64,000 nt of DNA from Blasia pusilla (taxonomy: Eukaryota > Marchantiophyta > Marchantiopsida > Blasiales), in the NCBI GenBank assembly GCA_050084515.1, contig CM114275.1, positions 2,604,001 through 2,668,000 of the forward strand. Reading direction: 5' to 3'. Position numbers and translations under genes: made by a program. Numbering within the stretch: position 1 is the stretch's first letter; the number at the start of each line of letters is the position of its first letter. The notes beneath the pieces were generated by a model, which worked only from the letters and a program-made list of their open reading frames with translations, was not told the origin of the DNA and ran no database searches. Positions 20,689-32,446 of this stretch are shown one piece after another.

Positions 20689-22711
20689 CCGAATCTGACT
20701 CGTCGCGGATCGGAGTGGGTACTCATTTTTTATGATCCACGATTGTGCCGTCCTCCACTTTAGCGACCTCTTGACGCATTGGAGGTTGAAGAGCTCGTCC
20801 TCGCTCCCTCCAGTCAACACCAAGAAGCAGCCCCTGTCACTCAGATAGGCGTATGCAAAGGAGAACAAAAGTGCAATCTGGTCATAAGTGAGCGGCACAT
20901 TCCACTCAAGTACCTCGTCCGACGGATTCTCGCCCCAAAGTTGCAACCCCGAGGGCAGATCGGCGATCAAGAGATCCACCGCAACCTCTTCGACCACTCC
21001 ATTCACCGTCCAGGCAGCGTGCCCGTTTCGTTGGAGCTTCCGTCCCAGCGTTGTCAATTTTTCGATGGCTGGTGTCGACGCTTGAGAACTGAAGCTCTTC
21101 AGCTCATCCAATAAAGGAGTGAACTGAAGGAGGACGCTTGTCTAGGTCGTTGTTTGTCTGTGTCTTCCCAAGGATGATGGGCTGTATTCTCCTTGGGACA
21201 ACCCGGGCACCTCTCGCTTCCGCTTCTCCCTAGCCTGGGGACGGCTTGTCGGAGTTTCTATGACCTCAGATTCTGGTGGCGTTTTTGGCCGAGGACCTGG
21301 TCCGACCCTCTCTCCCCTTTCGTCCGGACGATTCCGCCTCTGGCCTTGAATCTTCAGCCTCTCTTTGGGAAGACTCGGCCTCTGAATTTTTCCCTCCCCT
21401 CGCCTTGCCTTTGAGACCCGCTGTGGATTTGTCTTTGGCTGCGCGGACCTTGGAAGCCAACTCAACTGTCTCGTGGGCCTACTCTTCTGCATCTCCTCCG
21501 AAGAAGTCTTTAGGCTGGAAAAAATTGGGGATGTCGTCTTGTCCTGAGGCCACTGCATCATGAAGCACTCGTAAGTCCTTATCCGTGATGTCTTCAGGGT
21601 CGTTGAAGTCGAGCCAAATGGGGCAATTCTCCACCTCCCAATCGGACATGTGCTGCCCCATCTCCATGTCGTACATGGAGAATGTCTCTGCATCCGGCCG
21701 CAAAGCCCACAATTTCAAGGCTACCGGTAATTTTCCCCACGTACCTGCGTTCTTACACTGGATGAGGTACTTGAAGACCATCCGTTGGGCAGCTTTTAGT
21801 CGAACAGAATCGGCCGTCTGATCCTGTAGATCTCGCTTCTTCTTCGCTTGATCCCGTTTGTTCCCCTCTACTTCTTCGTCAAGCTCTGCTTGATGGAGGA
21901 CGCAAACCTTGAACATGGTCTTGAATCCTGGGTTTTTGGTTGGCTTGTCCCGGATGTCGTCGAGCCAAACCTCGAAATCTCCAGAACTTTCAAGGTTTGC
22001 TTCCGGCGGAATGGGCTCTAATCTTCTGAGCTCCGCTTGTAGACTGTCCAACACGGACTTCCCAATTACCCGCAACGCGTCCCATAACGACCATTCGCGT
22101 AGCCAATGCGAGATCACTGGATCGGACACTCCCGGAGGATGGTGTGTTGCCCTCTTCTGGGCCTCTGAGCCCTCGAGACTGATTTTCATCAGTCGTATCC
22201 TCCTGAACTCGCTTATCTCGGACAACGCAAACTGATGCACGCGATCCAGTGAAACTTTCTCCCTAATCCGACCATGCGGATCTTCATCCCTCTTCCGCTG
22301 GCGCTTGATAATCGCCTTCAGCTCCTTGTAGAACTCCGGACCAAGTTCGGGGTTGAGAATGCTGATGTATCGCTGCATCTTGCTCGCCGTGTATTTCGTT
22401 GCAGCTGATACTGCAGCTTGGATGAATTTGGCGCGCTCAGACGCAGATACCTTCTCCCTCCGCTCCAGCTCCAGTCGCTCTTCTTCGCGGCCTGTATCTT
22501 CGACCAACAAAGGATGGTTACGGCTGCATCTTGAGAAATTAACTTGTTTGCTAAAGTTTTCTTCTTAATCTGAGCACCCTTTGCAAGCATCTGATTGACG
22601 AGGGCATCGCCCAAGAACCCCTTGTACTCTCCCGGGTGCGTCGTAAGCACCTTCCTCACCCGATCGCAGTCCTGGATCCAGTGGTGGGTGACATTCTCCT
22701 CCGATACAATC
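20689..22711 (-). pseudogene. Gene B exon 3 (E2): best preserved middle region
   Basis: The longest open part is 21479-22510 (343 codons). It covers a charged helical region (EREKVSASERAKFIQAAVSA), an SDPVISHWLREWS segment, DFEVWLDDIRDKP, and a segment ending in NFFQPKDFFGG. A disordered Lys/Glu/Ser tract follows (21142-21480). Then 20689-21111 encodes VVEEVAVDLLIADLPSGLQL and SDRGCFLVLTGGSEDEL, the motif IV half of the methyltransferase-like fold. The exon begins exactly at its usual first base (22711) but is preceded by gag sequence instead of intron 2. At least two frameshifts break it. Confidence 0.65.
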
Positions 22712-23202
22712 AAGTCTAGAGTTGCCCTTTCAGAAGGAGAAAGCTGAAAAATCCGCTTCTCAAACTCACAATGAGGTCATTCCCTTCCCTGGACGTTGCT
22801 CTATCCATTCTAGAAAACTCCTCTTAGTTACCCGATCCACATCATCATCGAAGAATTCTCCTTTCAGCAACTGTTCGTACTCCTCCCATGAGGTTGGATT
22901 TTCTGCTCTCAACTTCTTTACTTGACTACGGAATATGGTATTACAGCTAACTCAAAACTTGACACCATATCACCTTCGGGTACACGGTTTACCTCCATCT
23001 CACAGACGTACTTTCGAACATACTTGGTGATGTTCCTGCCATCAAATCTCCCCAACTTCTTCACAATCGCTGGGAGAGCCCTTGTTGATCTTTGCTCTCC
23101 GATGTGAACTCCTCCTTGTTGGCTCAACAATGTTGTCAAAGTTCGGAGAAGATCCTCAGCTCCCTCGGTTCCCATTGATGAAGTACTCGCAAAAGTAGTC
23201 AT
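22712..23202 (-). pseudogene. gag N-terminal fragment, gypsy copy 1
   Basis: Starts MTTFASTSSMGTEGAEDLLR and follows copy 2 closely through the RATLDL motif, where it stops at the junction with gene B. A one-base change near 22935 shifts the frame. Gag forms the particle shell around the RNA; this piece covers the N-terminal retrotrans-gag-like part only. Confidence 0.65.
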
Positions 23203-23268
23203 CTTGATAAGACTCCTACTTGCAAACACAATCTACCGCCTCAAAGAGCTCTCAGTGGAAGCACCATT

Positions 23269-24165
23269 TGTCGTGTCGAGAATCTTTCTTCGAGCAAGGG
23301 CGGGCCTTCTAGCTGTGGTAGATGCGCTCGATGCAAGGTGAACTCTCTAATAAGTTCTCCTTTTTCAATACAAAATTATGATGTACACTCTCCATTCTCT
23401 CACGAAAGGTATCACAAATGGAAGTGCCGAGGCGATCACTTCTTCGTAACATCGGACCCCGAAATTCCTAACTATAAAATCCCTATAAACTATTTTATGT
23501 TTGTACACGAGGAAGATAGCACAACTAGTGTTAAACCCTACTTGACCAGGCCTATTGAAATCCATGGATTGCTATATAAGGACATACAAAGTACAATCCC
23601 ATGTCCTTCCATATGTGACGATAGGAAGAATCACCGGAGTTGGAGATTGCATGACCTGGTTCATGAACGCCTCCCCAAAGTGATAAACTAAATAGCGAGT
23701 GAACCAATGCCTATCTACAAAGAGTACCTTGACGTGGTAAGGATGGAGGAAAGGAAAGTCGGGCACAGCTCGTGCTCCACCCCTATCCATGCTTGACAGA
23801 CATTCTCTACTCTCCTCAAGAATGGGTTTTGGCGGAGTTATTCTCCCAAGAGGGGTAATCCACTCTCATTGGGAAAGTAACAAGCCAAAAAATTCACTAT
23901 TTTAGTATGACTAAACTCCTCTACGGTGACAAACCTCTCATCCTCACACACACACACACACACACCACACTCTAGAAACCTCTCGAAGAATAGACCATGA
24001 TCAAGTTACTCTCCCAAGAGGGGTGATCCACTCTCATTGGTAGAGCAAGCAATCCCAAAGCCACACACTCAAGAGAGACACGAGAGACTCAAGATGTGGA
24101 ATAGAAGGTGATGAACCCTTGAAGGTCCCTCCTCTTTATATACTCACAAGGGATCCACTATAGAC
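23269..24165 (-). repeat. LTR of gypsy copy 1, U3 shortened
   Basis: The LTR 3' end is ACGACA on the minus strand (TGTCGT at 23269-23274). It is followed by two bases and a candidate primer binding site TGGTGCTTCCACTGA (on the minus strand near 23252-23266). The TATA box is at 24135-24142. About 300 bases of U3 present in copy 2 are missing. A short CA microsatellite lies at 23949-23968. Confidence 0.65.
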
Positions 24166-24243
24166 TTACTTATGTTGTGCCTCTAGACACATTCAATCGA
24201 AATCAAGAAATCCTTCACGTCTACGGAAAATCTTGACCCTTTT

Positions 24244-25642
24244 TCATGCAATGGGCAGCTTGAGAATTGTGCCATCTAGTTCACGTAGTTTGTAAGTGGC
24301 ATAGTGAAAAGCAAAGACTACAACATATGGACCAAACCAACGACGTGCAAACTTCTTAATTGTACTATGTTGGTTGTCAAGGCTGTTGTCGTGCACCAAG
24401 ACCCAATCTCCATCTCTTATCGGCTCCTTCCGAAGTCGATGAGTTTTGTCGAAGCGCTCCTTATTTTTCAACCTTGCTTCCTTCATTCTGACTAACGCTT
24501 CTGCAATATCCTCTTCCCGCCGCTCTAGCTGCTGCATTCGAAGTGCTAGGAGCTCTTCCCTATTGAGCCCGTCTTCCCACGACAAACCCATCCAAGTGGG
24601 TATATCTCCTTCTGCTGGCATTATTGGCTTTTGACCTGTCATCAACTCTGTAGGCATGAACCTGAACGGTCTTTGTGAGTGGTTCTATCTGCCCATAAAG
24701 CAAATGGAAGTAATCTAGGCCAATTAGCATAACGATCTCCACACGCCTTTACCAATGCTTGAATGATTGGCGGATGTCCCCTTTCGCTCTTGCCGTTTGC
24801 CTCGGATTCATGGAGGTTATTTATCTCAACTGGACTCCATATCTCCTGAAGAACTCTCGTGTTTCCTCCGCATTCAACTCACCTCTATCTGCACGGATTC
24901 TCCCGACACTCCCATATCTAGCAACAATATCCTCTAGAATAAAACGACATATAGGCTCTGTTGTTTTAGCCCGTAAAGCCCTCCCTTCTACAAAGTTGGA
25001 CAACTCTTCTCGTGCTAGGACCAGGTAACGCATTCCCCAAAGACCTAGTGGCATAGCAACTAGATCTATAACCCATTGATGAAGAATAGACAAAGGATAC
25101 GTGGGTTTAAGTCCATCTCTCACCCTGATTTTTTATTGAAAGTGACATTCAACACACGACCCAACATATCTCTCAACATCCTTATATAGGCCTTTCCACC
25201 AATACCTCTCTTTTATCTTGGTGAAAGTTGCCCAAGTACCTCTGTGACCTGCCCATAAAGAATTGTGGAATTCTTTGAGCACTTGCATTTTTGTCCCATT
25301 GTCATCCACCACCCTCAAGGGCATTCCATCTTTCCTCTTTGGCCTTTTCCAAAGATATCCATCTTGTAGTAGATAGCCATACGCCCTGTGCCGAATCTCC
25401 TTGAAGAACTTTTCTATCCACCCTCCATCTCTTTGTAGAGTGCTTAAATAGCGCCCAATTTCTTTTAACCTGCCCTCATACAAATCCTCTTTGAAGGCTA
25501 GAACATCCTCTATGCCACCTCGTTCTTGAGATAACACTTGCCACACATGTGCATCATCCTCATCTATCTCAATTGCCTCCATATCTTCTTCTTGACTAAA
25601 TCTAGCTCTAGACAACATGTCACTCATGAGTTCTCTTTCCAC
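24244..25642 (-). pseudogene. Integrase region, gypsy copy 1
   Basis: The N-terminal zinc-binding HHCC module is seen as EFHNSLWAGHRG and later SCVECHFQ (25133-25300). The core at 24821-25123 has HQWVIDLVAMP and RIRADRGELNAEE, the expected first two Asp positions and a Glu-rich segment for the third residue. The C-terminal part (24244-24657) has DGDWVLVHD and FARRWFGPYVV, typical of the end of Ty3/gypsy integrases. Frameshifts separate these three. No chromodomain is seen. Confidence 0.65.
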
Positions 25643-25655
25643 CTATATGCTTCAA

Positions 25656-27195
25656 TTATGGATTCAAGGACCTAATGTAGGCTATCCAACGTAGCATGGC
25701 TATATCTGGAGTTGTACAATTCGCAATCATACCTAACAAATGTAGACAATCAACCTCAAGCAATAGATAGGCTCCCATAAGATACTCCTTCTCAACTTTC
25801 ATTGCAGTTACAACTCCCCAAAGCTCCCTCTTTACCTGAGGGTACCTCCTATGTCGTTCTGTAAGTGTACGAGCTCCAAACCTTGTCGCAAATCTTCTTC
25901 CTTCCGAGTCATCCTGCCCAACTGCCCATCCGATAGCAATAGGGCTAGTGTCCATTGTGATGATAATATGTCGTTCGCATTCGTAGCTCATTTTTCGTAG
26001 AACTGGTGGCGACTTCAATGCCTCCTTCAACTGCATCATTGCTGCTCTTTGCTTCTTCTCCCAAGTGAACTTCTTCTTCTTTCTCAACAACTCATACAAA
26101 GGATTAGATATGTGGCCAAAATGAGGAATCCACACCTGATAGAACACACAAGCTCCTAAAAACCTTCTCACTTCGGTGACATTTTCGCATTCTCGTATCT
26201 TCCCAATGACATGAACTTTTGCTGGATTTGGTTTTCGGCCAAACTCTCCACAAAGATGACCCACTACCACGATCTGAGGAACCCCAAAGCTACACTTTTC
26301 TCCAGAAAGAGTAAGATTGACCTCTTCTAGTCTTGTTAGGATCATATCCACATCTCGAATTTGATCAGACACAAACTTTCTACACCCATCTTTCACAACC
26401 CTCTCAATCCTATCTTCTATTGCACACCCCTTTATAGGGATATCATCTACAAAAGGAATGGTTTTCTCAGGAATGAACTCTCTCAAGATCTTATTCATTG
26501 CACTCTGCATGTGAGCGACAGAATTTGTTGCTCCTTGAGGTAATGTGCACATTCTTACAAGCCCAAGTGGAGTGCGCATAGTGGTAATATCTCTACTCTC
26601 TGTAGTTAATTGGAATTGATCATATCCGAGTGCAAATCTCCTATAGAATAGATAGCACGGCCGCAAAAAGCTTCATGACTTCATCTATTCTAGGCCCCGC
26701 TCCCATATTTCGAATGGTTACCTTATTTGCCGGTTGCATATCTTGAATGAACCGGAGAGCTTCTGATTTCTTTGGCACAGTGAACCATCGACTCGAGTAA
26801 GGCCCCATAGATGGCTCTAAGATACCCATCTGCATCTTCTCCTTCAAGAACTCAATCATCTTGGGAATCATAGCTCGTGGTACTGGTATGGGTTTCAAAT
26901 CCCAAGGCACATGTGGAACTGTGAAAATTACCATCGGTGCCACCACACTCGTGTCTACACAACCAATTTCTTGTGTAGTAAAAGAGAAAGCCTTACCATG
27001 TCTCCTTAACATCTCCCGAAAGCATTTTCTTTCAATTTCTGTGAGAAACTCACCCCCTCCGATTTGCAGACGATCTAGCGTCTCTTCTGTGAACTTGTGT
27101 CCTATCTTCTTGACATCCCGGAGACTTGGCTCCATTGATGCACGTTCTACTTGTCTCCCACAACCCTCTGGTAGTTGAGTAGCCATTGGCTTCAC
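25656..27195 (-). pseudogene. Reverse transcriptase and RNase H, gypsy copy 1
   Basis: RT motifs in order are KKSEALRFIQDMQPANK, YDQFQL, LPQGATNS and the catalytic FVDDIP (Y/F-x-D-D box). RNase H follows with MDTSPIAIGWAVG, RELWGVV and VDCLHLLG. A frameshift near 26650 splits the RT palm. The domain order RT-RNase H-integrase is that of Ty3/gypsy. Confidence 0.75.
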
Positions 27196-28688
27196 CTTAG
27201 CCCTTTGTCTTGTATTTTGTGTGCACTTGTGCCTCCATGGGATGTTAAATCGGACTCAAACCCGTGCCCATCCGCTTCCTTCTCCGTAGATTCATATTCA
27301 TTTTCTCCTTCCATGAACCTTGATATCTCTTCATGCAACTCACGCAAGTGAATTGTAATCACCCTTGTATCCAGCGAATCGGTGTTCATCTGGGTAAACA
27401 CCTCTTCAAGACTATCTCCAAAACCCTCTTCTTCATACATCCCACTAATGAACTCTTCATCTAATAGAACACCCTCACATTTTAACAAACCCTCCTTTTT
27501 TTTCATAAAACGTCTTTTCTTTCCATTCATTTCTTTCCATTCATTTCTTTCATCATTTGGAATCTACTAGACCACGAAGAAAAACATTGAGAAAACCCAC
27601 ACCTAAACATATATGATTCTTCCCCCTCTACTAGCGGAAGACTCTTTCTTTTCTCTGCACCCCCATATTCCCGCTCTATAGGAGTGCTAACTAAAAATCC
27701 GAAAACTCTTTCTCTACCTTCATAGGACCATCTCTCAACTTCTCTCTATTCCTTTCATGACCTACAAATGTGACAAGAAGGAATTGAACTGATCTTGTTC
27801 CATCCCGACTTCTAATACGGGCATAATGAGACCCATCATCCATGACTTTGGTCTCCATTCTAGATCTTTGTGATGTAAGGTTGCCCAAGAATCACAGGAT
27901 AAGCGGCTCCATTCGAACAAAGAAATTTTGCTCAATCAACACATCTCGATCACGCGTTTTGACGGATGGACAAGCACCATAGAGTTCACCTTTTTGGTTG
28001 TTAGCCGCTCGTAGTACCCATCCATGCCCTGTATCAATTGGCCACATCCCTTTGTCGTACACACTTCGCGACATGATGTTGATCTCCGAACCATGATCAA
28101 CGAGAGCCAGAACTGACTCTTGAAGAGAGCCAAGTCGAACTCTAGCCTCCGTCGTTGCACGCGCCCAATATGATCGAGAATAGTGTCCACCATTATGCCT
28201 TTCTTCACCTTGTTCTGTCAAGGCTTCTCCTACTCTCGCCTCTTTTCCCCGTAAGTCAAGCTTTTGTCCAAACACTTGGCAAAGCTCTTCATCTTCTTCT
28301 TCTGTGATGTTAGTATCCAAAGCTCTCACCATCACCATATCTGTAGTCATCTGCCTCTTCCTTTTGATCACATCTATGATCAACTCATGAAAGTCACGTT
28401 TGGTTATGCCCAAGACTTCCCTCAAAGAAAACTCTATTTTCGCATCCAAAATCCTCTCCTCAAGAATCTCCTTTAAATTTGTGCTTGTCTCGATATCAGA
28501 CTCCAACTTGTATGTAGGAGTCTTACCCTTGGTCTTCTGAGGAGACCTCAATTCGTTCTCCTTGGTCCCTGCTTCTTTGACATGAGAATCCCTCACAGAT
28601 TCAGATGTGGAAGGTCCTTCTTCTCTTGATGGCTGCACCTCCGGTTGTCCTTTTCTTCTTAAGGTCCTTGCTCTTCTTGCGGCTTGCG
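27192..28688 (-). pseudogene. gag C-terminus, protease and linker, gypsy copy 1
   Basis: The gag end is open at 27892-28688 and leads to LALVDHGSEINIMSRSVYD, a retropepsin-type active site (D-H-G-S in place of D-S/T-G). The segment 27691-27888 continues the protease. The segment 27192-27530 is an acidic linker before RT. The upstream gag zinc knuckle is missing because of the rearrangement. At 28688 the frame runs into gene B exon 1. Confidence 0.65.
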
Positions 28689-29080
28689 GACTTCGTGGGG
28701 GACATTTCCCGCATCTCAACACTTGCGGTTGGACGGGCTGGGCTATCGTCAATGGCTATTGCTTTTTCCCTCCTCGCTTTAGCCAATTATGCCCTCCTCA
28801 CCGACGCGTCCAGACGCTTATTTTCTCTCTTTTCGTCGGTGATCCTTTTCTTCAAGGCCTGCGACGTCTTGGCCTCTGCGTTCTGTTTATCTAGCGCCTC
28901 TTGAACACGTCTCGCAAGAAGCACTTGGTTGTGCATCTCCGCTTCCCTTTCCCGCTCCTCGATTTCCTGCTGCCTAATTTCATTCGCCGAACGAGGCCGA
29001 GGAGAAGCTGACGCAGGAGTCCTAATGGACTTCGGAGTGAAGCTCCCAGACTTGTTGGCTTGTGATTTTTTCATCGTCAT
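28689..29080 (-). pseudogene. Gene B exon 1 (E2), truncated by gypsy junction
   Basis: Starts MTMKKSQANKSGSFTPKS and keeps the coiled coil (EIRQQEIEEREREAEMHNQ). It ends after EMREMSPTKS, where gag begins. Exon 2 and both flanking introns of gene B are missing from this element. The third codon is ATG in place of the AGG seen elsewhere, so the real start could be either methionine. Confidence 0.65.
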
Positions 29081-30274
29081 TTTTTCCGGAAATGTCTCCA
29101 CCTATGTCTCGCTCTCGTTCCCTCCTATCGACTCGCGATGTGTCGCCGTGTGAAATGCCCTTCAGATTCGATCGTCATGCGCTGGGAGAGTGAGGAGTGA
29201 GGAATGAAGATCGCAAAATGAGAAACCGGAAATGAGCGATTTCTGCCCTATTTATACTTTTCTAGGCGCTGGGCTGACCATTGGGTCCCGTCGTCCTTTC
29301 GACGGCGACGTGCCGGATGTTACGGAAGTCCGGACGTGAAAAATGTCAACCCCTCGGAGTCTGATAGGATTCAAACCCGTCCTGGGTACGTCGCCACGTA
29401 CGTGAGCAACCCGTCGGAGACCGACGGGTTGAGCGCCTCCGTCCTCTTTGGAAAAGAACGCGAGGTACCCGCGCAACCCGTCGGAGACCGACATGTTGCG
29501 CGCCTCCGCCATCCTGGGTACGTCGCCACGTGCGCGAGCAACCCGTTAGAGACCGACGGGTTGAGCGCCTCCGATGTCTTTGGAAAACAACGCGAGGTAC
29601 CCGCGCAACCCGTCGGAGACCAACATGTTGCGCGCCTCTACCGTGTTTGGGACGGGAACGGGACGTATCTTGGGCAATCCGTCGGAGACCGTTGGGTTGC
29701 ATGCTTCTCTCATCAAGGGTTAAGAACGAGGGCTTCCGTGCAAGTCGCCGAGTCCGGGTGGTCGCACCACAAGGCGAGGCCCTTGAGCAACCCGTTGGAG
29801 GGCGACGGGTTGCACGCCTCGCCGTCTTTGGGCTAAAAGGCGAGGCACCCGCGGAACTCGTCGGGAACAGACAGTTTGCACGCCTCCGGCATCTTCGGGC
29901 AAGAAGGATCCGTATCCGAGCAACTCGTCGAAGAGCGACGGGTTGGTGGCTTCGACAATGTTTAGCAGAAGCGTGCAACTTGTCCGATGCCGACGGGTTG
30001 CAAGCTTCGGTTAGCTTCGGGTAATTTTTGAGTTACCAGGACTCCGACGGGTTCCAAGTGTGATGCGCAACCCTCTGCTTCCCAAATCCGGTAACATATT
30101 GCAACAGAATTGAATGTGTTACAGAATTGGATCCATCGTGTCAGACAATGTCACCCACCGAATTCATCTTGTCAGTTAAAATCTGTCAGGAGTATCTGTT
30201 TCCTATTCACTATAAATTAAATATTCTCATTCTCATTCTCATTCTCAATCTCCTCCCCTTGGAATCTTCTTGGA
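29081..30274. promoter_or_regulatory. Divergent A/B promoter region with palindrome array (E2)
   Basis: The gene B TATA box (minus strand) is at 29249-29256. The gene A TATA box TATAAATT is at 30211-30218, 57 bases before the ATG, and is followed by a repeated ATTCTC patch. The palindrome array occupies 29346-30052. Confidence 0.65.
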
Positions 30275-31186
30275 ATGGATAATTATGTTAAGCTCACTTG
30301 TGGCAGTCATCTGGCGGCCCTTCCTCAATCGGAAATCATTCGACCCCAAGCTCGTGAGTCTTTCATACTAGTGGATGAAAATTTTATGTCTGTTCAATTT
30401 CTTCTTCAAATTGGAACCATCTTTGTATCCAAAGATGTTAGGGTGGACGATACGGAAGACATAATAGGTGAGACGGTCCAGCCAGTGACCTCAGACCGTA
30501 AAGTATGGAATCTCCTACCTCTAGCAAATAGTCAATACAGAGTTTACGGCCTGCCCCTGAATTTTTCTGTTTCCCAAGTAGACGGTCTAGAATTTCCTAG
30601 TGCTCCGAGCTCTACGTTTGCAACTCCAAGCTCTGCAGATCCGGCTTCGACTCCAACTTTGCACGCTCGTAACAATGTTGTTTTTCCTGAAGAGATTCCG
30701 GATGTTATCAACCTCAATGGATCTGTCGGACACCAATTGGGCCCTGTGTCCGCCTACTCGTTCCTCTTGCGAGTATCAGGCAATAGTTTGCTTTCGTCTC
30801 TGCCCTTGAAAATGTTCAAGCACATTCTTGTCGACGAGTTGCCGCCCACGTACGATGGTAATTGCATTTTTGAGTTGCCTCCACTTGCCGCTCTGCTCAA
30901 AAGAAGGATGGAGGGCGCTTTGAAGGGTATGGAGAAAGTCGATTGTCATCGATGGTGTAGGCTTCAACGGACCGAGTGCTTCCATCCCGAGATGGTCCTT
31001 GGATTGTCTCCCGCCGCCAATGCGTGGGAGCCTTGGAGTGTAGAAGTCCACCATGCCCGTATCTAGAGCGCAACAAAGTAGAGTCAATACGTCGCAATTC
31101 CCCCCCAAGAATGCAGAAACTCCATACGAGGTGGGTGCCACAATACCGCCGGGAGGCCATCGATGTCCTCATTGTCAGGCATCGCC
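30275..31186 (+). pseudogene. Gene A copy 2, N-terminal part, fused to gene B
   Basis: Open from MDNYVKLTCGSHLAALPQ for about 263 codons to 31066, the cleanest N-terminus in the window. It covers the N-terminal domain (FLLQIGTIFVSKDVR, KVWNLLPLA), a Ser/Pro linker and the first Cys finger (DCHRWCRL). A frameshift near 31050 precedes QFPPKNAETPYE and RCPHCQAS. At about 31186 the sequence becomes gene B exon 3 (GKIPAACKLWASPP). No DDE core or SWIM finger follows. Confidence 0.6.
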
Positions 31187-32229
31187 CTGGCAAAAAATAC
31201 CGGCAGCCTGCAAATTGTGGGCTTCTCCGCCTGATGGAGAGGCATTCTCCATGTATGACATGGAGATGGGATAGGGCATATCCGACTCGGAGGTTAACAA
31301 TAGTCCAATCTGGTTGGACTTCAACGACCTAGAGGACATTACAGAAAAAAAATTCTACGCGTGGTGTATGATGCAGTGGTCGCAGGTAGGGACGATATTC
31401 CAAACTTCGTGCAACTTGACGATTTTTTTGACTGAGATGCGGAGGAGCAAGCCTTCTAGACTGCAGAGTTGGTGGAGAAGGTCCTCACTGCCAAAGACAA
31501 ATCCACAGTGGGTTTTAGGAAGGCAAGGGGATCGAGGAATTCCGAGGCGGAGTCTTCTAGAAAAGAGGGTGAGTCCTCAAGGCGAGAGGTGGAATCTGGC
31601 GGGCGAGCGGGGCGAGAGGGCCGGACTAGGCCGGGTTTGAGGTTACAGAGACTCCCACAAGCCGACATCAGACTCGGGAGAAGCGGAAGGAGGCGTCTGG
31701 TTCGTTCGAGGGAGGAGATGAGGATGTGGAATACACTCCATCATCCTTGGGCAGGCATAGGGAAACAACCACCAAGATAAATGTTCTTGTTCACTTGACT
31801 CATCTTGTCGATGAGCTGCAGAGTTTCAGTTCTCAGGAGTCGACACCTGCCATCGACAAATTGACCGTGCTGGGACAAAAACTCCTTCGAAATAGGCACG
31901 CCCCCGAGACGGTGCATAGGGTGGTTGAGGAGGTGGCGATGGACCTCCTCATTGCAGATTTTCCTTCTGGGTTTTGCTTGTGGGACAACAATCCATCTGA
32001 CACTGTCCCAGACTAGAATGTCCCGCTTTTGTACGACCTCATCACGCTGTTGTTTTCTTTTTCCGACGCGTATCTGAGTGACAGGGGTTGTTTCTTGGTC
32101 CTCACTAGAGGGAGCAAAGACGAGCTCTTCAACCTTCAGTGCGTGAAGAAGTTGCTGAAGTGGAGGACGGCCCAATCATGGGTAATTAAAAATGAGTATC
32201 CACTTGGATCGGCAAGGAGTCAAGTCCGG
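31186..32229 (+). pseudogene. Gene B exon 3 fragment, 3' part
   Basis: Enters gene B at LPVALKLWASPPDAETF-like sequence. It continues through EMGxxxSDSE, the disordered Ser/Arg tract and the methyltransferase motif IV half. That motif reads VEEVAMDLLIADFPSG here, so the second residue of D-x-P-S varies (F for L) while D, P and S hold. The segment 32029-32229 has SDRGCFLVLTRGSKDEL and KNEYPLGSA. It ends at CCGG|GTAAGT. Confidence 0.6.
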
Positions 32230-32267
32230 GTAAGTCCTCTTATTCAATGAATTTAGTTTAACAAAAA

Positions 32268-32446
32268 TTCAACCCGTCGGATCCCAACAGCTTGTGTCTG
32301 CGGTGTTGCAATTCGTCTGAAAGTGACGGGTTGCAAATTCACCAACAAGTCTCCATTGACTGCAACTCGTCGAAACTCGACGGGTTGCAAGTAGCACTGC
32401 TTTTCCTTGTGTTTTTGGATTGATGCAACCCGTCTGAAAGCGACGT
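32268..32446. repeat. Palindromes of gene B intron 3, left of solo LTR
   Basis: Five degenerate copies. The last one is cut by the solo LTR at 32446/32447. Confidence 0.7.

Larger units (their letters stand above)
22712..28688 (-). mobile_element. Ty3/gypsy retrotransposon copy 1, one LTR, rearranged order
   Basis: Reading on the minus strand the order is: end of gag, protease, reverse transcriptase, RNase H, integrase, one shortened LTR, primer binding site, start of gag. A normal copy starts with LTR and gag. The middle of gag (about 0.8 kb, equal to 51600-52395 in copy 2) is absent, and both gag ends abut gene B. This order is what a one-LTR circle opened within gag would give, or several separate rearrangements. 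Confidence 0.65.
17761..31185 (-). mobile_element. Composite element E2, reversed and truncated
   Basis: Begins with the R terminus GGGGGCTGATATTGTGG at 17761, so it reads right-to-left relative to E1. It holds exon C, gene B exons 4 and 3 on the minus strand, a rearranged gypsy copy, gene B exon 1, the A/B spacer, and the first 900 bases of gene A on the plus strand. No L terminus follows. At about 31186 gene A jumps into gene B sequence. Confidence 0.6.

Noticed and set aside
23338-23691. 117-codon frame antisense in the LTR (also 50615-50968)
   Set aside because: It lies opposite the transcript direction and overlaps the sense frames; the solo LTR does not keep it. Treated as shadow sequence.
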